This document shows, in pieces, positions 38,201-53,200 of a stretch of 64,000 nt of DNA. The stretch is from positions 7,266,885 to 7,330,884 of the forward strand of contig CM017565.1 of the NCBI GenBank assembly GCA_007844125.1, written 5' to 3'. Positions within the stretch are counted from its first letter, which is position 1. Every line of letters starts with the position of its first letter. The notes beneath the pieces are model-generated. The model was not told the origin of the DNA and did no database searches. It worked only from the letters and a program-made list of their open reading frames with translations. Source of the DNA: Sinonovacula constricta (lineage: Eukaryota > Mollusca > Bivalvia > Cardiida > Solecurtidae). A program made the translations under genes and the position numbers.

Positions 38201-41200
38201 GATTTACATTACGATGATAGCTGATTGTGTATAGAGTAGTGTATTACAGATTTGTTACAATTTTAAGGAATCTATGACTGTACATTTTTTAGCCGGTCCA
38301 ATGTATATTCATTGTATCACAAATGTATGTATCGGTTTAAGTTTTGATGGCTGCATCATGCCAAGAACCTCATTGCTAGTCTCAAGGTCAGAGTAACAAA
38401 CAAATGTGTTTAAGCTTTTCTGGGCTGTAACTTAATTATGGGTCAAGTTGTTTTTTGCCAGATAACTTAACTTATGTGTCCATCTTAATGAGACAATGTG
38501 TTGTGAACCAAAAGTCCCCAGTCCAAAAGTCATGCTTTGGATCAAAGGTTGAATTTAAATGCTTCTGGGGTTTAATTGTTAGCTTGAGTCCTTGAGCATT
38601 ACATGTTATTTCTGTCCTATTTGTTGATTGCAGTATTTATGGCAAATATGTTGTTAAAACAAATTCAATAAAGTCTAACTATGAGCAGTGAGAATCATAT
38701 AGACTCATACATGCCACAATGTCTGTTTCAGATGTTCCGAGATGACATCAAATACCTGCTGTCTATGGAAGCCCTTTGGAAAAAGAGACGTCCGCCCACC
38801 CCTCTAGACTGGAACAACCTGCCTAGCAAAGGTACGATGACAACCTTGGTGCATTGTGTTATATGGTACAATGTCGTACGATAGTGGTTCTTCCCAGACA
38901 TAATTCTTGGTGTTCCTCCACCAATTATTAGGGGCCGGACCTGGTAGCGCAATCGGTAGAGTGTCGGCTCTAGGTACGGGAGGCCCCGGGTTCTATCCCA
39001 GGCCGCGACATACCAAAGTCGTTAAAAATGGTAGTGGTATAGCTCCCTTGCTAAAGCTCAAGCAAATATAAGGGTAGTTCCACGACTGGTTGGCCCGGTG
39101 TCAGGATAATGTGACTGGGTGTGGTATCATGCCAGGTGTTCAGGGCATGCTATACATAGTGAAGGCAGCACTATATCTGCTTCAAGTGGACACCGTCTGC
39201 AGATAACTGAAATACTGTTGGTGGGACGATAAACCCAATAAAACAAAACAAACCAATTATTAGGTGGACAATTCCAATATGACCATAATTGTGACGATTC
39301 AACCAGCACGAGTGTACTGCCAATCCTTGTACACGTTACCTTCCTTTAACAGACACTTCCCTTTATGGACCTTGCTGCTTTACCACTGCTTTAACTATTA
39401 TAAACTTCAAAATCATTCTAATTCTCTAAATAAAGTTAAGCAATGTTTGAAATGCTGATAAAAGCATGTGCTGATTACAGTACTGATTTGTGATAATAGA
39501 AGTGAGCAGTTGGCTGCTGACCTGCAACAATGGGACAGAAAGAGTTTTATTTTTAAACATTTTTTTTTCTTATGAGTCATGTTTCTCATTTCTGAACAAT
39601 TACTAGTAATCAGTTCATTTTCTTTTGCCACTTTTCTTTTACAAAGTAACATTATATCTTAAAATTTAAACCTGGTGAGCTTTATCTACTGAAAGAGGAG
39701 GCTGCAGGTTCTACAGATTTCTGACTGACATACAGAATTAAAAAAAAAAGTTAGTTGGTGGTAAAGCTCCCTTGTTTACGCTCAAGCTCAAGCAAATGGC
39801 TCTTCCTCGTGTATGAATTTTGTCTTTGGTGTTATAAAAGGTTGTCTGTGCATCACAGTGGAAGCTCTGCACTATATCTACTGCAAGGGTCTGTGGATAA
39901 CTAAAATATTGCTGATGTGATGAAGCACAACCTAACTTCCTACCCTAAATAATCTACCTGTTCACTTTAACAGTTGATGGTGTGACCCCTGAGGATGTGA
40001 TCCATGACCAGAGACTGTGGTCCATCCAGGAGTGTAGAGAGGTGTTCACTCGCAGTCTGCAAGCCCTCAGGGGACAGCTGATTGCACAGGGTGATGGGGG
40101 CATGCTCATCTGGGATAAGGTATCTAGAAAACTTGCATAGTCTGTAGTTTAAAGTTAATTCATTGTATGAACCTGGTTCTGTGATTTCAATGCTATCTCA
40201 CCTCTATCCATTACTGAGAAATATGACATCAATGTAAAACTGTCTTAGATATTAACTACACCTGGTTGTACAACTAATAGAGATTTCAATCCTGGGGTTT
40301 GACTTACCAAAGTCATTAAAAATGGTAGTGGTCTAGCTTCCTTGCTAATGCTCAAGCTGATATAAGAGTTGTTCCATGACTGGTCGGCTTGATGTCAGAA
40401 TGTTGACACGGTATGGTATCATGCTATGTGTTCACGGCATGCTGTACACAGTTGTGGCAGCACCATATGTGCTTTAAGTGCACACTGCCTCTAGTGTAAT
40501 ATAACAAAATATGTAATGGGTGTATTGAATGGAAAACTAGGGGAATTATGTGATAAAATAAGATGCATGATGTAGACCATACAATGCACCATGAAAGGTA
40601 ACAGTAATGAAACTTGACTAGCAGACCTTTGGCAGCTGCTTTGATTTACTGTAGCCTACTTTGTCTCCCAAATCTATACATAGTTAGGCAGATTGGGAGA
40701 TTTTTATCTAAGTTTATTGGAGAACTTCTAAATCAATCATCTTATCCATCTGTCATTTGTTTGTTGTTATAGTCAAGGATGAACTTCTGACAAAAAATAT
40801 AACACAGGCACACAAACTGGAATTACCAAAAAACGTAAAAATGATCAATTTCCAGCCATTAAACTTCATTTTTCCAGGGCACGTTTGTACAGTTGGGTCC
40901 ATTTAATATAACCTTGCTTATTGAAACACATAAAAAGATTATGTTCATCAGTGAGAAATAAACACCATAATGTTAAGGTGAAGCTTGAAGTTATATTGTT
41001 ACTACATGTAAAACCTGATTTATCTCTGCATCATATTTTGTATAATCTTACTTAGTAAACGATATAAAGTAGGCTACTGTGTAATAGTGACCATTTTGTA
41101 ATGTGCATTTCCAATAGTAAAGTTCAAATGGATTTAAAATTAACATATTGATTCTGTTAAAAACCCATTGTTTTCATACATGTGCATCATAAAACCCATT

Positions 41201-44200
41201 ATTCCAAAATGTAGAACTAACAATATAAAAGAGTATACTTGCTGACATTATATCATCAAGTAAACTGCGTGAATTAATACAAATTAACTAACATTGTGAT
41301 GTGTTAAGCCTTTTGGCAGAGTTAATCTTTTGTTGGTTAATCTATCATCAGAAATCAAAGTTTATAAAAATGTTTATTTTGTATTTTCCCTCTTTATATC
41401 AAAATGTCTGTTAAAACAAGGTAACCTAGTCCTCCAGATAACGAAACTTTATGACTACACGGAGTGCTCTCCCTTGAGTAACTGTCATGAAGTTTGTAGA
41501 ATTTACTATACTATTGCATGTTTAACATACTTCCACAAATGATAGAAGTAACTACAATATTTTCATTCTTATACTTGTGTGGCAATGTTAGTCCCATCTA
41601 CCTGTAAAACCTGTACAAATGCATGATTGTGAAACTCCCAGTTAACTTTTATCTGCACATTTTGACATTTCAAAATGTCACATTTTTAGTATATATTACT
41701 TTATGGTCTAATTTGTCAAACAGATTATTATGTTCTAAAGGAGTGTTTAAAGGTTAAGCCATTTAATCTAACATAAATATCCCTCATCCCTTGATGCCAA
41801 GATTTAAATGTGGATTAGTTTGTAGTCTTCCTTTTAGTGAACCACTGGTGAACAATCAGTTCATTTATACACCTCCCCAGAGAGATTAGAGCTTTTATAG
41901 CTAGAAATGTCCTCAAAATCCCCCTCCCCCTACCTCAACACCTCAAACATTCTTATTTCTGTAAAACAGGATGATGAAGCTGCCATGGACTTTGTAACTA
42001 GTGCTGCCAACTTCAGGGCCCACATATTTGGAATTGCCTCAAAGACAAGATTTGATATAAAATGCAAGTATCAACCACTAAACATTTTTCCTGATCACAT
42101 CATTTTACCTCCAATAATAAACTCTGCATGAATGTTTGCTACAAGGGTTTTATATTGATTTGTTATGTTTATTGTTGCAGTACACATATATAGTGCTCTG
42201 ATTTTTTCATAATTTTGATAAAAACCCTTGGGGGAAAATTCTAGAAAAGAGTTATTCATCTCAGGTTACACCATTGCTTCATATGTGGGGCTTATACCTT
42301 TAAATGACGTGAACTGATATTAATACAAAATTAATACAAACAAGCTATGACAATTTGCCCTTCTGTTGATCCTGTCAATTATTAACAAGGTAATGTTATA
42401 AAAGCAAACATGTTCTCCGATTGGACAGTTCTTTAATAATTATTTATGGTGGATGTATTGGAAAGTCATGTCCCAGTCAGAAAAGCACTGATTTACATTA
42501 AAATTCACATACAATATCGTATTCTGGCAAAAGCATGTATATTTTCACATTGCAGGCACATTACAGTCAAACATCTGACCTAGAAATCTAAGGGAAAAGT
42601 TAAATTTATGAATTCCACCTTCCCCATTACAATTTCGGAGACATTTGTATGTATTCTGCTGTGATATTTTATTTAATAAATCATTTTTTATTTAATAAAC
42701 TGCTCCATATTTCAGCAATGGCTGGTAACATCATCCCTGCCATAGCTACGACTAATGCAATTATAGCTGCACTCATTGTAATGGAAACCCTCAAAGTACT
42801 CGCTGGAGCCATCGATCAGTGCAAGTCTGTGAGTTGGCCTCATTCTTCCTGTACATTACTAGGTGTATAATATGATTTATAATATGATTTAAATTGTGAT
42901 TTATAATACAATATGGTTAATTGAGCACAATGTTAAAAAAACATTGAATATTTTATACAACTTGTTTTTATCATTACTTACAGACGTCACTAACTTTTCA
43001 AAGAAGTTTCTGAATAAATTTCCAAGAATGGGCAAAGAAATATATTTTTTCTTATCAGTTAATGTGTTACGTCAGGATTAAAATTGAACCAAAGTTTGTA
43101 CATACGGTAGACATATTATAGCCATAGGAAATTAAATATGATTTTTGAGGTCAGTCTGTCAAAGTTCAATGTCACTTTGAAATCTGTTGTTGTTGTTTCC
43201 TCTGTCTGTTGACATTCCTTACTTTATGTATAAAAAAAAGAAAAAAGGATTTTAAGTAAGATTTGACAAGGCCTACACATAAACAGCTATAAATATATCT
43301 TGCTGGAAATTGACTGATAAAAATATAAACCTTGAATAACAGTGTCTAGGTTCACAAGGATATACACTATTTGCTGCATGCTGCAGTGTCCAGACTGATC
43401 AGGTCATACACTATTTGCTGCAGTGTCCAAACTGATTAGTATTTACACTATTTGCTGCAGTGTCCAGACTGATCAGGATATACACTATTTGCTGCAGTGT
43501 CCAGACTTATCAGGATATACACTATTTGCTGCATGCTGCAGTGTCCAGACTGATCAGGATATACACTATTTGCTGCATGCTGCAGTGTCCAGACTGATCA
43601 GGATATACACTATTTGCTGCAGTGTCCAGACTGATCAGGATATACACTATTTGCTGCATGCTGCAGTGTCCAGACTGATCAGGATATACACTATTTGCTG
43701 CAGTGTCCAGACTGATCAGGATATACACTATTTGCTGCAGTGTTCAGACTGATCAGGATATACACTATTTGCTGCAGTGTCCAGACTGATCAGGATATAC
43801 ACTACTAGCTGCAGTGTCCAGACTGATCAGGATATACACTATTTGCTGCAGTGTCCAGAATGATCAGGATATACACCATTTGCTGCAGTGTCCAGACTGA
43901 TCAGGATATACACCATTTGCTGCAGTGTCCAGACTGATCAGGATATACACTATTTGCTGCAGTGTCCAGACTGATCAGGATATACACAACTTGCTGCAGT
44001 GTTCAGACTGATCAGGATATACACTATTTGCTGCAGTGTCCAGACTGATCAGGATATACACCATTTGCTGCAGTGTCCAGACTGATCAGGATATACACCA
44101 TTTGCTGCAGTGTCCAGACTGATCAGGATATACACCATTTGCTGCAGTGTCCAGACTGATCAGGATATACACTATTTGCTGCAGTGTCCAGACTGATCAG

Positions 44201-47200
44201 GATATACACTATTTGCTGCAGTGTCCAGACTGATCAGGATATACACAACTTGCTGCAGTGTTCAGACTGATCAGGATATACACTATTTGCTGCAGTGTCC
44301 AGACTGATCAGGATATACACCATTTGCTGCAGTGTCCAGACTGATCAGGATATACACCATTTGCTGCAGTGTCCAGACTGATCAGGATATACACCATTTG
44401 CTGCAGTGTCCAGACTGATCAGGATATACACTATTTGCTGCAGTGTCCAGACTGATCAGGATATACACCATTTGCTGCAGTGTTCAGACTGATCAGGTCA
44501 TACACTATTTGCTGCAGTGTTAAGACTGATCAGGATATACACCATTTGCTGCAGTATTCAGACTGATCAGCATATACACTACATACTGCAGTGTCCAGAC
44601 TGATCAGGATATACACCATTTGCTGCAGTGTTCAGACTGATCAGGATATACACCATTTGCTGAAGTGTTCAGACTGATCAGGATATACACCATTTGCTGC
44701 AGTGTTCAGACTGATCAGGATATACACCATTTGCTGCAGTGTTCAGACTGATCAGGATATACACCATTTGCTGAAGTGTCCAGACTGATCAGGATATACA
44801 CTATTTGCTGCAGTGTCCAGACTGATCAGGTTATACACTTTTTGCTACATTGTCCAGACTGATCAGGATATACACCATTTGCTGCAGTGTCCAGACTGAT
44901 CAGGATATACACCATTTGCTGCAGTGTCCAGACTGATCAGGATATACACTATTTGCTGCAGTGTCCAGACTGATCAGGATATACACTTTTTGCTGCAGTG
45001 TCCAGAATGATCAGTATATACACTTTTTGCTGCAGTGTCCAGACTGATCAGGATATACACCATTTGCTGCAGTCTCTGGACTGATCAGGATATAGACTAT
45101 TTGCTGCAGTGTCCAGACTGATCAGGATGTACAGCATTTGCTGCAGTGTCTGGACTGATCAGGATATAGACTATTTGCTGCAGTGTCAAGAATGATCAGT
45201 ATATACACTTTTGGCTGCCGTGTCCAGACAGATCAGGATATACACTATTTGCTACAGTGTCTGGACTGATCAGGATATACACTATTTGCTGCAGTGTCCT
45301 GACAGATCAGGATATACACTATTTGCTGCAGTGTCCAGACAGATCAGGATATACACTATTTGCTGCAATGTCGGGACTGATCAGGATATACACTATTTGC
45401 TGCCATGTCCAGACAGATCAGGATGTACACTATTTGCTACAGTGTCTGGACTGATCAGGATATACACCATTTGCTGCAGTGTCCAGACAGATCAGGATAT
45501 ACACTATTTGCTGCAGTGTCCAGACAGATCAGGATATACACTATTTGCTGCAGTGTCCAGACAGATCAGGATATACACTATTTGCTGCAGTGTTCAGACT
45601 GATCAGGATATACACCATTTGCTGAAGTGTTCAGACTGATCAGGATATACACCATTTGCTGCAGTGTTCAGACTGATCAGGATATACACCATTTGCTGCA
45701 GTGTTCAGACTGATCAGGATATACACCATTTGCTGAAGTGTCCAGACTGATCAGGATATACACTTTTTGCTGCAGTGTCCAGACTGATCAGGTTATACAC
45801 TTTTTGCTACATTGTCCAGACTGATCAGGATATACACCATTTGCTGCAGTGTCCAGACTGATCAGGATATACACCATTTGCTGCAGTGTCCAGACTGATC
45901 AGGATATACACTATTTGCTGCAGTGTCCAGAATGATCAGGATATACACTTTTTGCTGCAGTGTCCAGACTGATCAGGATATACACCATTTGCTGCAGTCT
46001 CTGGACTGATCAGGATATAGACTATTTGCTGCAGTGTCCAGACTGATCAGGATGTACAGCATTTGCTGCAGTGTCTGGACTGATCAGGATATAGACTATT
46101 TGCTGCAGTGTCAAGAATGATCAGTATATACACTTTTGGCTGCCGTGTCCAGACAGATCAGGATATACACTATTTGCTACAGTGTCTGGACTGATCAGGA
46201 TATACACTATTTGCTGCAGTGTCCAGACAGATCAGGATATACACTATTTGCTGCAGTGTCCAGACAGATCAGGATATACACTATTTGCTGCAATGTCGGG
46301 ACTGATCAGGATATACACTATTTGCTGCCGTGTCCAGACAGATCAGGATGTACACTATTTGCTACAGTGTCTGGACTGATCAGGATATACACCATTTGCT
46401 GCAGTGTCCAGACAGATCAGGATATACACTATTTGCTGCAGTGTCCAGACAGATCAGGATATACACTATTTGCTGCAGTGTCCAGACAGATCAGGATATA
46501 CACTATTTGCTGCAGTGTCCAGACAGATCAGGATATACACTATTTGCTGCAGTGTCCAGACTGATCAGGTCATACACTATTTGCTGCCGTGTCCAGACTG
46601 ATCAGGATGTACACTATTTGCTGCAGTGTCCAGACAGATCAGGATATACACTATTTGCTGCAGTGTCCAGACTGATCAGGTCATACACTATTTGCTGCCG
46701 TGTCCAGACTGATCAGGAAATACACTATTTGCTGCAGTGTCCAGACTGATCAGGATATACACTATTTGCTGCATGCTGCAGTGTCCAGACTGATCAGGAT
46801 ATACACTATTTGCTGCCGTGTCCAGACTGATCAGCATATTGCACATTTTGCTGCATTGTCCAGAATGATCAGGATATACCCTTTTTGCTGCAGTGCCCAG
46901 ATTGTTCAGGATATACACTTTTTGCTGCATTGTCCAGTATCATCAGGATTTACACTTTTTGCTTCAGTGTTCAAACTGATGAGGATGTATACTATTAGCT
47001 GCAGTGTCCAGACTGATCAGGATATACACTTTTTGCTACAGTGTCCAGAATGATCAGGAGTTACACTATTTGCTGCAGTGTCCAGACCGATCAGGATATA
47101 CACTTTTTGCTGCAGTGTCCAGACTGATCAGGATATACACTTTTTGCTGCAGTGTCCAGAATGATCAGGATATACACTTTTTGCTACAGTGTCTAGAATG

Positions 47201-50200
47201 ATCAGGATACACACTATTTGCTGCAGTGTCCAGAATGATCAGGATATACACTTTTTGCTGCAGTGTCTACAATGATCAGGATACACACTTTTTGCTGCAG
47301 TGTCCAGAATCATAAGGATATACACTATATGCTACAGTGCTCAGACTGATGAAAATATACACTATTGGCTGCAGTGTCTAGCATGATCAGGATGTACACT
47401 ATTTGCCCCAATGTCCAGACTGATAAGGATATACACTATTTGCTACAGCATCCACACTGATGATCAGGATATACACTTTTTGCTTTATTTCTGTTAAAAT
47501 TTAATGTATTTCTAGTAACTGTTGCCTTTTGTTCATATCACATAAATACATGCAATAAACATTTAGACTGCTGATTATGAACATGAATAAATACATTCAG
47601 GTTAAATTCCTATGTCTAAATGTTTTTGACAGAAAACATGCCCGAATAAGAAATGAAACCAATTTGTTCATCAACTTTAAACAGATTCAAACTTTTTTTT
47701 TTATAAAGCTGTGAATTCCTTACATTGCATTTGTGCTTTGACTTCAGATCTACTTGAACCGACAGCCCAACCCCCGCAAGAAGCTGCTGGTACCATGTGC
47801 CTTAGACAAACCCAACCCCAAGTGTTATGTGTGTGCTTTTAAACCTGAAGTCACCATTGTGTTGAATACACAAAAATTTACTGTCAAACAGCTGGAAGAG
47901 AAGGTGATGATGTTGATAATTAGGGAATTTTATTATTCATTAATGCCTGAAGACATTTATGGTCCCCAAAGGGTAGGAACATATAGTCATTGCTTTGTCG
48001 GTCCTTTTAACCATCCTTTCTGTCCTGTTTTGTCTGTATGACATATTCACCTGGAGGTTTGATGTTGAATAGAAGTGCATTGCGCAAGAACCATAATTGT
48101 TCTGAGGTTGGCTTTTATCTTTTCCCCACGGGCCTCCCGTCCCTCCCCCCCCCCCAAAAAAAAAAAAAACAGCAACAAAAAACAAAAACAAAACATCTAG
48201 ATGATTTCCAGATATATTTGTTGAAATCTACAGTGTACCAGATAAAATGTGTTAAAAACTAACAGATAAATTTGTTAAAAAAATAATTGAAAAACTACTA
48301 AATATATTTGTTGAAAATTACCCTAAAAATTGTTGAGAACTTAACATGTATGTGTCTGCTGATGAGAAAACATTTAGTGCACATGAACCAGGATGCTGCC
48401 TATGTTATTTTTAGTTATCTCATTATTTCACATTTTCTGCTCATTTGCTTCAACAATGTGAGAACAATTTCATAACCTCTGTAAAATCAAGTTTGTCTAG
48501 AGTCATGTCATTTAACCAGGGCTACTTACCTGTAAAAGATGATCAAAAATTTGCTACATGAATGTTTCTACACAATAAATGCATTTAGGTCATTTTTGTT
48601 ACCACAAACACATCAGTTAAAAATAAAATAAAAACAAAAGTTAGACCAGGTTAATTCATGTGTCTAAAATGCACATTTTACCATGACTCCGCAATTTTCA
48701 CAATAGTGTCACATAAAATTGTATGAAAATCTTTAACATGAATCCATGATTTGTCGCTAAGTCATTCATCCCTTAAAATATAATTATTATTTATAGATAA
48801 GCAATAACAACTTTGTCAGTAAATATAATCATTTTGTGCAAGTTATGTATGTTAAAAGGAACAATACCAGCACATGAAGTTGGCCTACAAATGAACAGAG
48901 TCAAATAACACCATATTTAATATTACCAAATTAGTTTATTTGCATTTAAATTTTGTTTATTGTGGTTTTCCTGCATTCATGATGTTTAACGAAATTTCCA
49001 TCGTTTTTTAAGAAACTATTTAACCTCTGTTCAGATGTAGGCTTGGCTGTCTGGTTTTATGTTTGGCTAAGGGCATATTTGGAAATATCTATGAAAAAAC
49101 TTATAGAAACTTGAATAAAACCATTGCATTTTTGCATAGTAGTTAAATATTTAAAAAAAGTGATGATATTTATTAATTGGTGACAAAGCATTTAATTGTA
49201 ATTGGTAATTGTTTAGACATTATATTAGCATAGAAGTTTCAATAAATGGTTTAATCACTTTACTCTGTACAGTACTAAATAGTCCTTTTTTTGGAATATT
49301 AAAAATTTTGTGTCATGAATTCGTTTGCACTAAAAGTTTTTCAGTGTACTAAGAACCTATATTAGTGCGTTCAAGAAATAACTATAAATTGATTTTCTTT
49401 ACTTTTACCACTACATGTTTTACACAATCAAATTTTTTTTGCACAAAAAGAGAGACAAATTACCAGATTGTAGTAGAAGTTCTTCCAAGCATGATTTTTG
49501 TATACTGGAAAAATCCTTTCAGGTCCTTAAAGCAGGGCTTGGAATGGTTGCCCCAGATGTGGAGATTGATGATGGCAAAGGTTAGTTTTCTTTGTTCTTA
49601 ACTGAGTTTAATTGATGTAGTGTTTGTAGGTTTAAAAAATAAATGTAAACCTCTTTCAAAAATGTTAAAAAATCTTAAGCATAAACTTAATGTTAAAAGC
49701 ATCAGTAAAAATATGCTTAAGATCTATGTATCATGAATGTATGTTCCTCCCATTTTTTGTGTCACAGCCGTAACTTTTATTATATTTTCATTACTTTAAT
49801 TAGACTTCACAATCTCACAGATTTATATTTGACAGTGTGTCGCACATTAATTTCCATATTTTCAAGGTCATCTTCAAAGTCTATCTTAATGGGTGTCAAA
49901 TGGGTTACATCAGTTAGTCTTTTCAATTGTACAGACATACACATTGAAGGTGTATCTTGCATAATATTTACAAGTGCAATTTTTGAGGACAATGTCATAT
50001 TCAGTGTCAAGGTCATATTCAATCTAAAGGTCATATTTGAAAGGTTTTTGCATTTTTGGGGTGTATGGAAATTCCAGTGACATATAATGTTTGACTAATG
50101 TTTTTTTCCTTTTAGGTGTCTGTTTTTTTATATTTGTTGTAAATAGTATTTTAAAGGCACCAATGGCTGTACCAGTAGAGTAACTGACTTGTAACTCGCA

Positions 50201-53200
50201 AGCCCCTCATTGTGTTAGTTAAAATCCAAATTTCGGTGAGAATTTCAGCTGACTTGTGGTGCACAAAAGGTTGTACCCAGACATGTCTCCCTCCACCCAT
50301 TATTAACTTGACATGGCTAAAATTTGATCATGGTTGGTTTGATGTAATAATCAACAACTAATTTTGATTAAAGAGAAGTTTATGGTCAGAATATATGCAG
50401 GATAACTATGCTGAGTGCATCAGCAACATTTGTCGTATTTCTATGCTGCAAATTTACTTTTTTGTTATAATCTGCTAGTTATTTACCTGTGCCTACAGGT
50501 GTGTAATTGATATAATCTCATTGTATTGCTGGGCATTTTCAGGAACCATTCTGATATCAAGTGAGGAGGGTGAAACAGAAGGTTAGTGTTTTTGATTGAT
50601 TGAAGAGTTTGTTATAAAAGAATTATTTTCCCCCCGAATTGAGTAAATATACAAGTATGGTGATTATCATTTTAATTGCTCAGCTGCATTCATTTACTTT
50701 GCAAAGGGGAGAACAACATCTTAAGAGTACAGTGATTTTTGGTGTATTTTTTCACTTAGATGTTGATTCACTTTAAATAGTTTACCTATACTTGGAGGTG
50801 AGTGGAAGTGCAGTGCACAATGACAACTCAGTTTGTATATGACTATTAATATTTAAGTAATATTCTTATTTTTGTTACCAAGATGTTAGGCTCTTTTCAA
50901 AATCCATTTCGGAAAGTATAATCTTGTTCTACAGGTTCCTTGTTAAATGATTCTGTCGTATTGTAGATTATCTAACATTATTCCATTTACCAAAAATATA
51001 AGGATAGTGTGCAGTTTTAACAAGTTCAAGCCACTTTCCAAAAAGTCAGCTTAAAAACTTGGTATTGTTAAAAAATTATTAATTGCATCCCTAGTAAGAA
51101 GTTAGATATGCCAATGAGGTCAATGTGGCAGTAACTTACTATTTGATCAATTCTGTTTTTTTGTATGTTTAAAGATGTATGTATATATTTACATATACCT
51201 TAGAGTTTTATACTTGTTTATTAGGTCTAGTAAGTAGTTGATATTTTTTATTTGCTTTATGTAATAATTAAGTATATTTAATTGAAGTGGGGCATTGGTC
51301 TTCTCTGGAATATAAGTAGTAATACTAATTATAATGCATATACAAGTGCATGTATCAATTGAACTGTTTTGTCTACAGAGAACAATGACAAGCACCTGAG
51401 TGAGTTTGGTGTCCAACATAACACCATCCTGAAGTGTGATGACTTCCTCCAGAACTACAACCTCAACATCATCATTGTACACAAGTAAATATCCACTGAA
51501 ACAACATAGAAAAAATATAAGTAGAATTGTCTCTGCTAGTAAAAGTTTATCTTACAAAGTTTCATTAAAATTAACCAAACAGTTATTAGATACTTAATAG
51601 GTAAAGACACACGATACAACAGTGGGATTTGGACTGAAGTAAATTTATTGACAAAGCATTAAATAATGCTCAAATGGAGGTTTAGGATGAACAAAAAAAA
51701 AAAAGACAAAAAACAAAATAATGAAACATTTTCTCTTTGGAACTTACTACAAGAATTTTTTTTTTATCTTGGCAATCTTTGCAATATGGACTTCAGCTTA
51801 TATTTGCTTTCTGTAATTATATTTGATGAAATTACTTGCACTACAATAAATGGTAGGTATTCTTTACGACCCTTCTCTGTGCACATTATGTGTTTGATCC
51901 CAGTTCTGCTACAACGCAAATGTGGGGAAATTTTATAGCCTTCTTGCTTTGCAGCTGTGGTCAATTGTTTTGGGCCCAGTAACCATCTTTCTGGGTTTTA
52001 ATGTTCAGTGTGACTGCATTTTATTTCTTTTTGTGCCAATTTCGTCTCCTTTCAAGTATAAAATATGATGTCCTCATAAAACTAGTATATTAGTCAGAAA
52101 GATTTATTTTATTTATAAAATTTTCAAAACTTACACCTACCTTAGAGACAAGCTGGAGGATGACCAAGAGTTTGCTGTGGTTGGTGATCTGTCTGAGCTT
52201 CAAGCAAAGATGGACGAGGATCCGAGCCCAGCACCAGCTGACACAGCTGCCAATGGAGCACTAGAGTCTACAGCAACCACAACTATTGGTAGGTGACCAG
52301 ACATTTAAAATTGCACTGGCGGAATTGTGGCAACATTAAACATAGTTGTGTAAAAGTAGTTATGACCTGGCAAAAACGATAAAGGTGGCTAGTCTTCTGC
52401 AGTCACAAGATGTGGTTTCAAAACTGTCTATAAAGTCCATTTGGATAAACTGATTTATCCAATCATATGGACCGTATGGCGAACAGTTGACCTTCTTTAC
52501 ACCAAACAATAATAATGCTGTTTTTAATACTGTTTGTGAGCACTTGATCCAGGCATACAAAAGAATTGTCTAACTGTCAGTTTCAAGTAAGGTTAATGCA
52601 AATTGCTGAATGGTTCGTTAGTCATTAATGGTCTTTCCTGATTTTTACTAGTTATAGACTAGTTATAGAGAAGTCTTTTCGATATTTTGTATGACTGTCT
52701 TTCCTAGTCTTTAACATTACCCAGCTTTTTCCAGATTCTCTGACCCCAAACTGATTGCAGGTATTTGTATTGTAGTCTTATCTACATGCAAGTAGTCATG
52801 ATGGTTGTTGATGTAAAGTCATTGGTCTTTGATGATTGTATAAATGTCACCTGGGCATTTTGGCTTTCCTTTATTCATAAAATAGCCCATCACAAAAACA
52901 GTGATTTGTGAAATCTTTTAAACTTTTTTTGTTATAATGTAAATATTTTTGTGTCCAATTTGGGAATTTTAAATAAAAGATCCTGAAAAAAGGACTGTAT
53001 AATGCCAAAACAATAGCTCTCGTCACACTACAAGTCATTGACAATGGTACCACCAGCCTTCAGAAGTCTCCATCCTTTAATTGTGATCATACGATGGTCA
53101 TGCTATTTTTAACCCTGACTGGCAACAGTAGTTTATTACAAAATTTTAGTGAGTTAGACACAGAAAACTGGAGGTAATTGTTCATCCTTAAGTCTCAGAT

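Noticed and set aside
43423..47201. Series of Cys/Tyr/Ile-rich ORFs of 65-142 residues
   Set aside because: All are frames through the 37-bp repeat; 37 is not a multiple of 3, so the peptide period is 37 residues over three units. No splice or start context.
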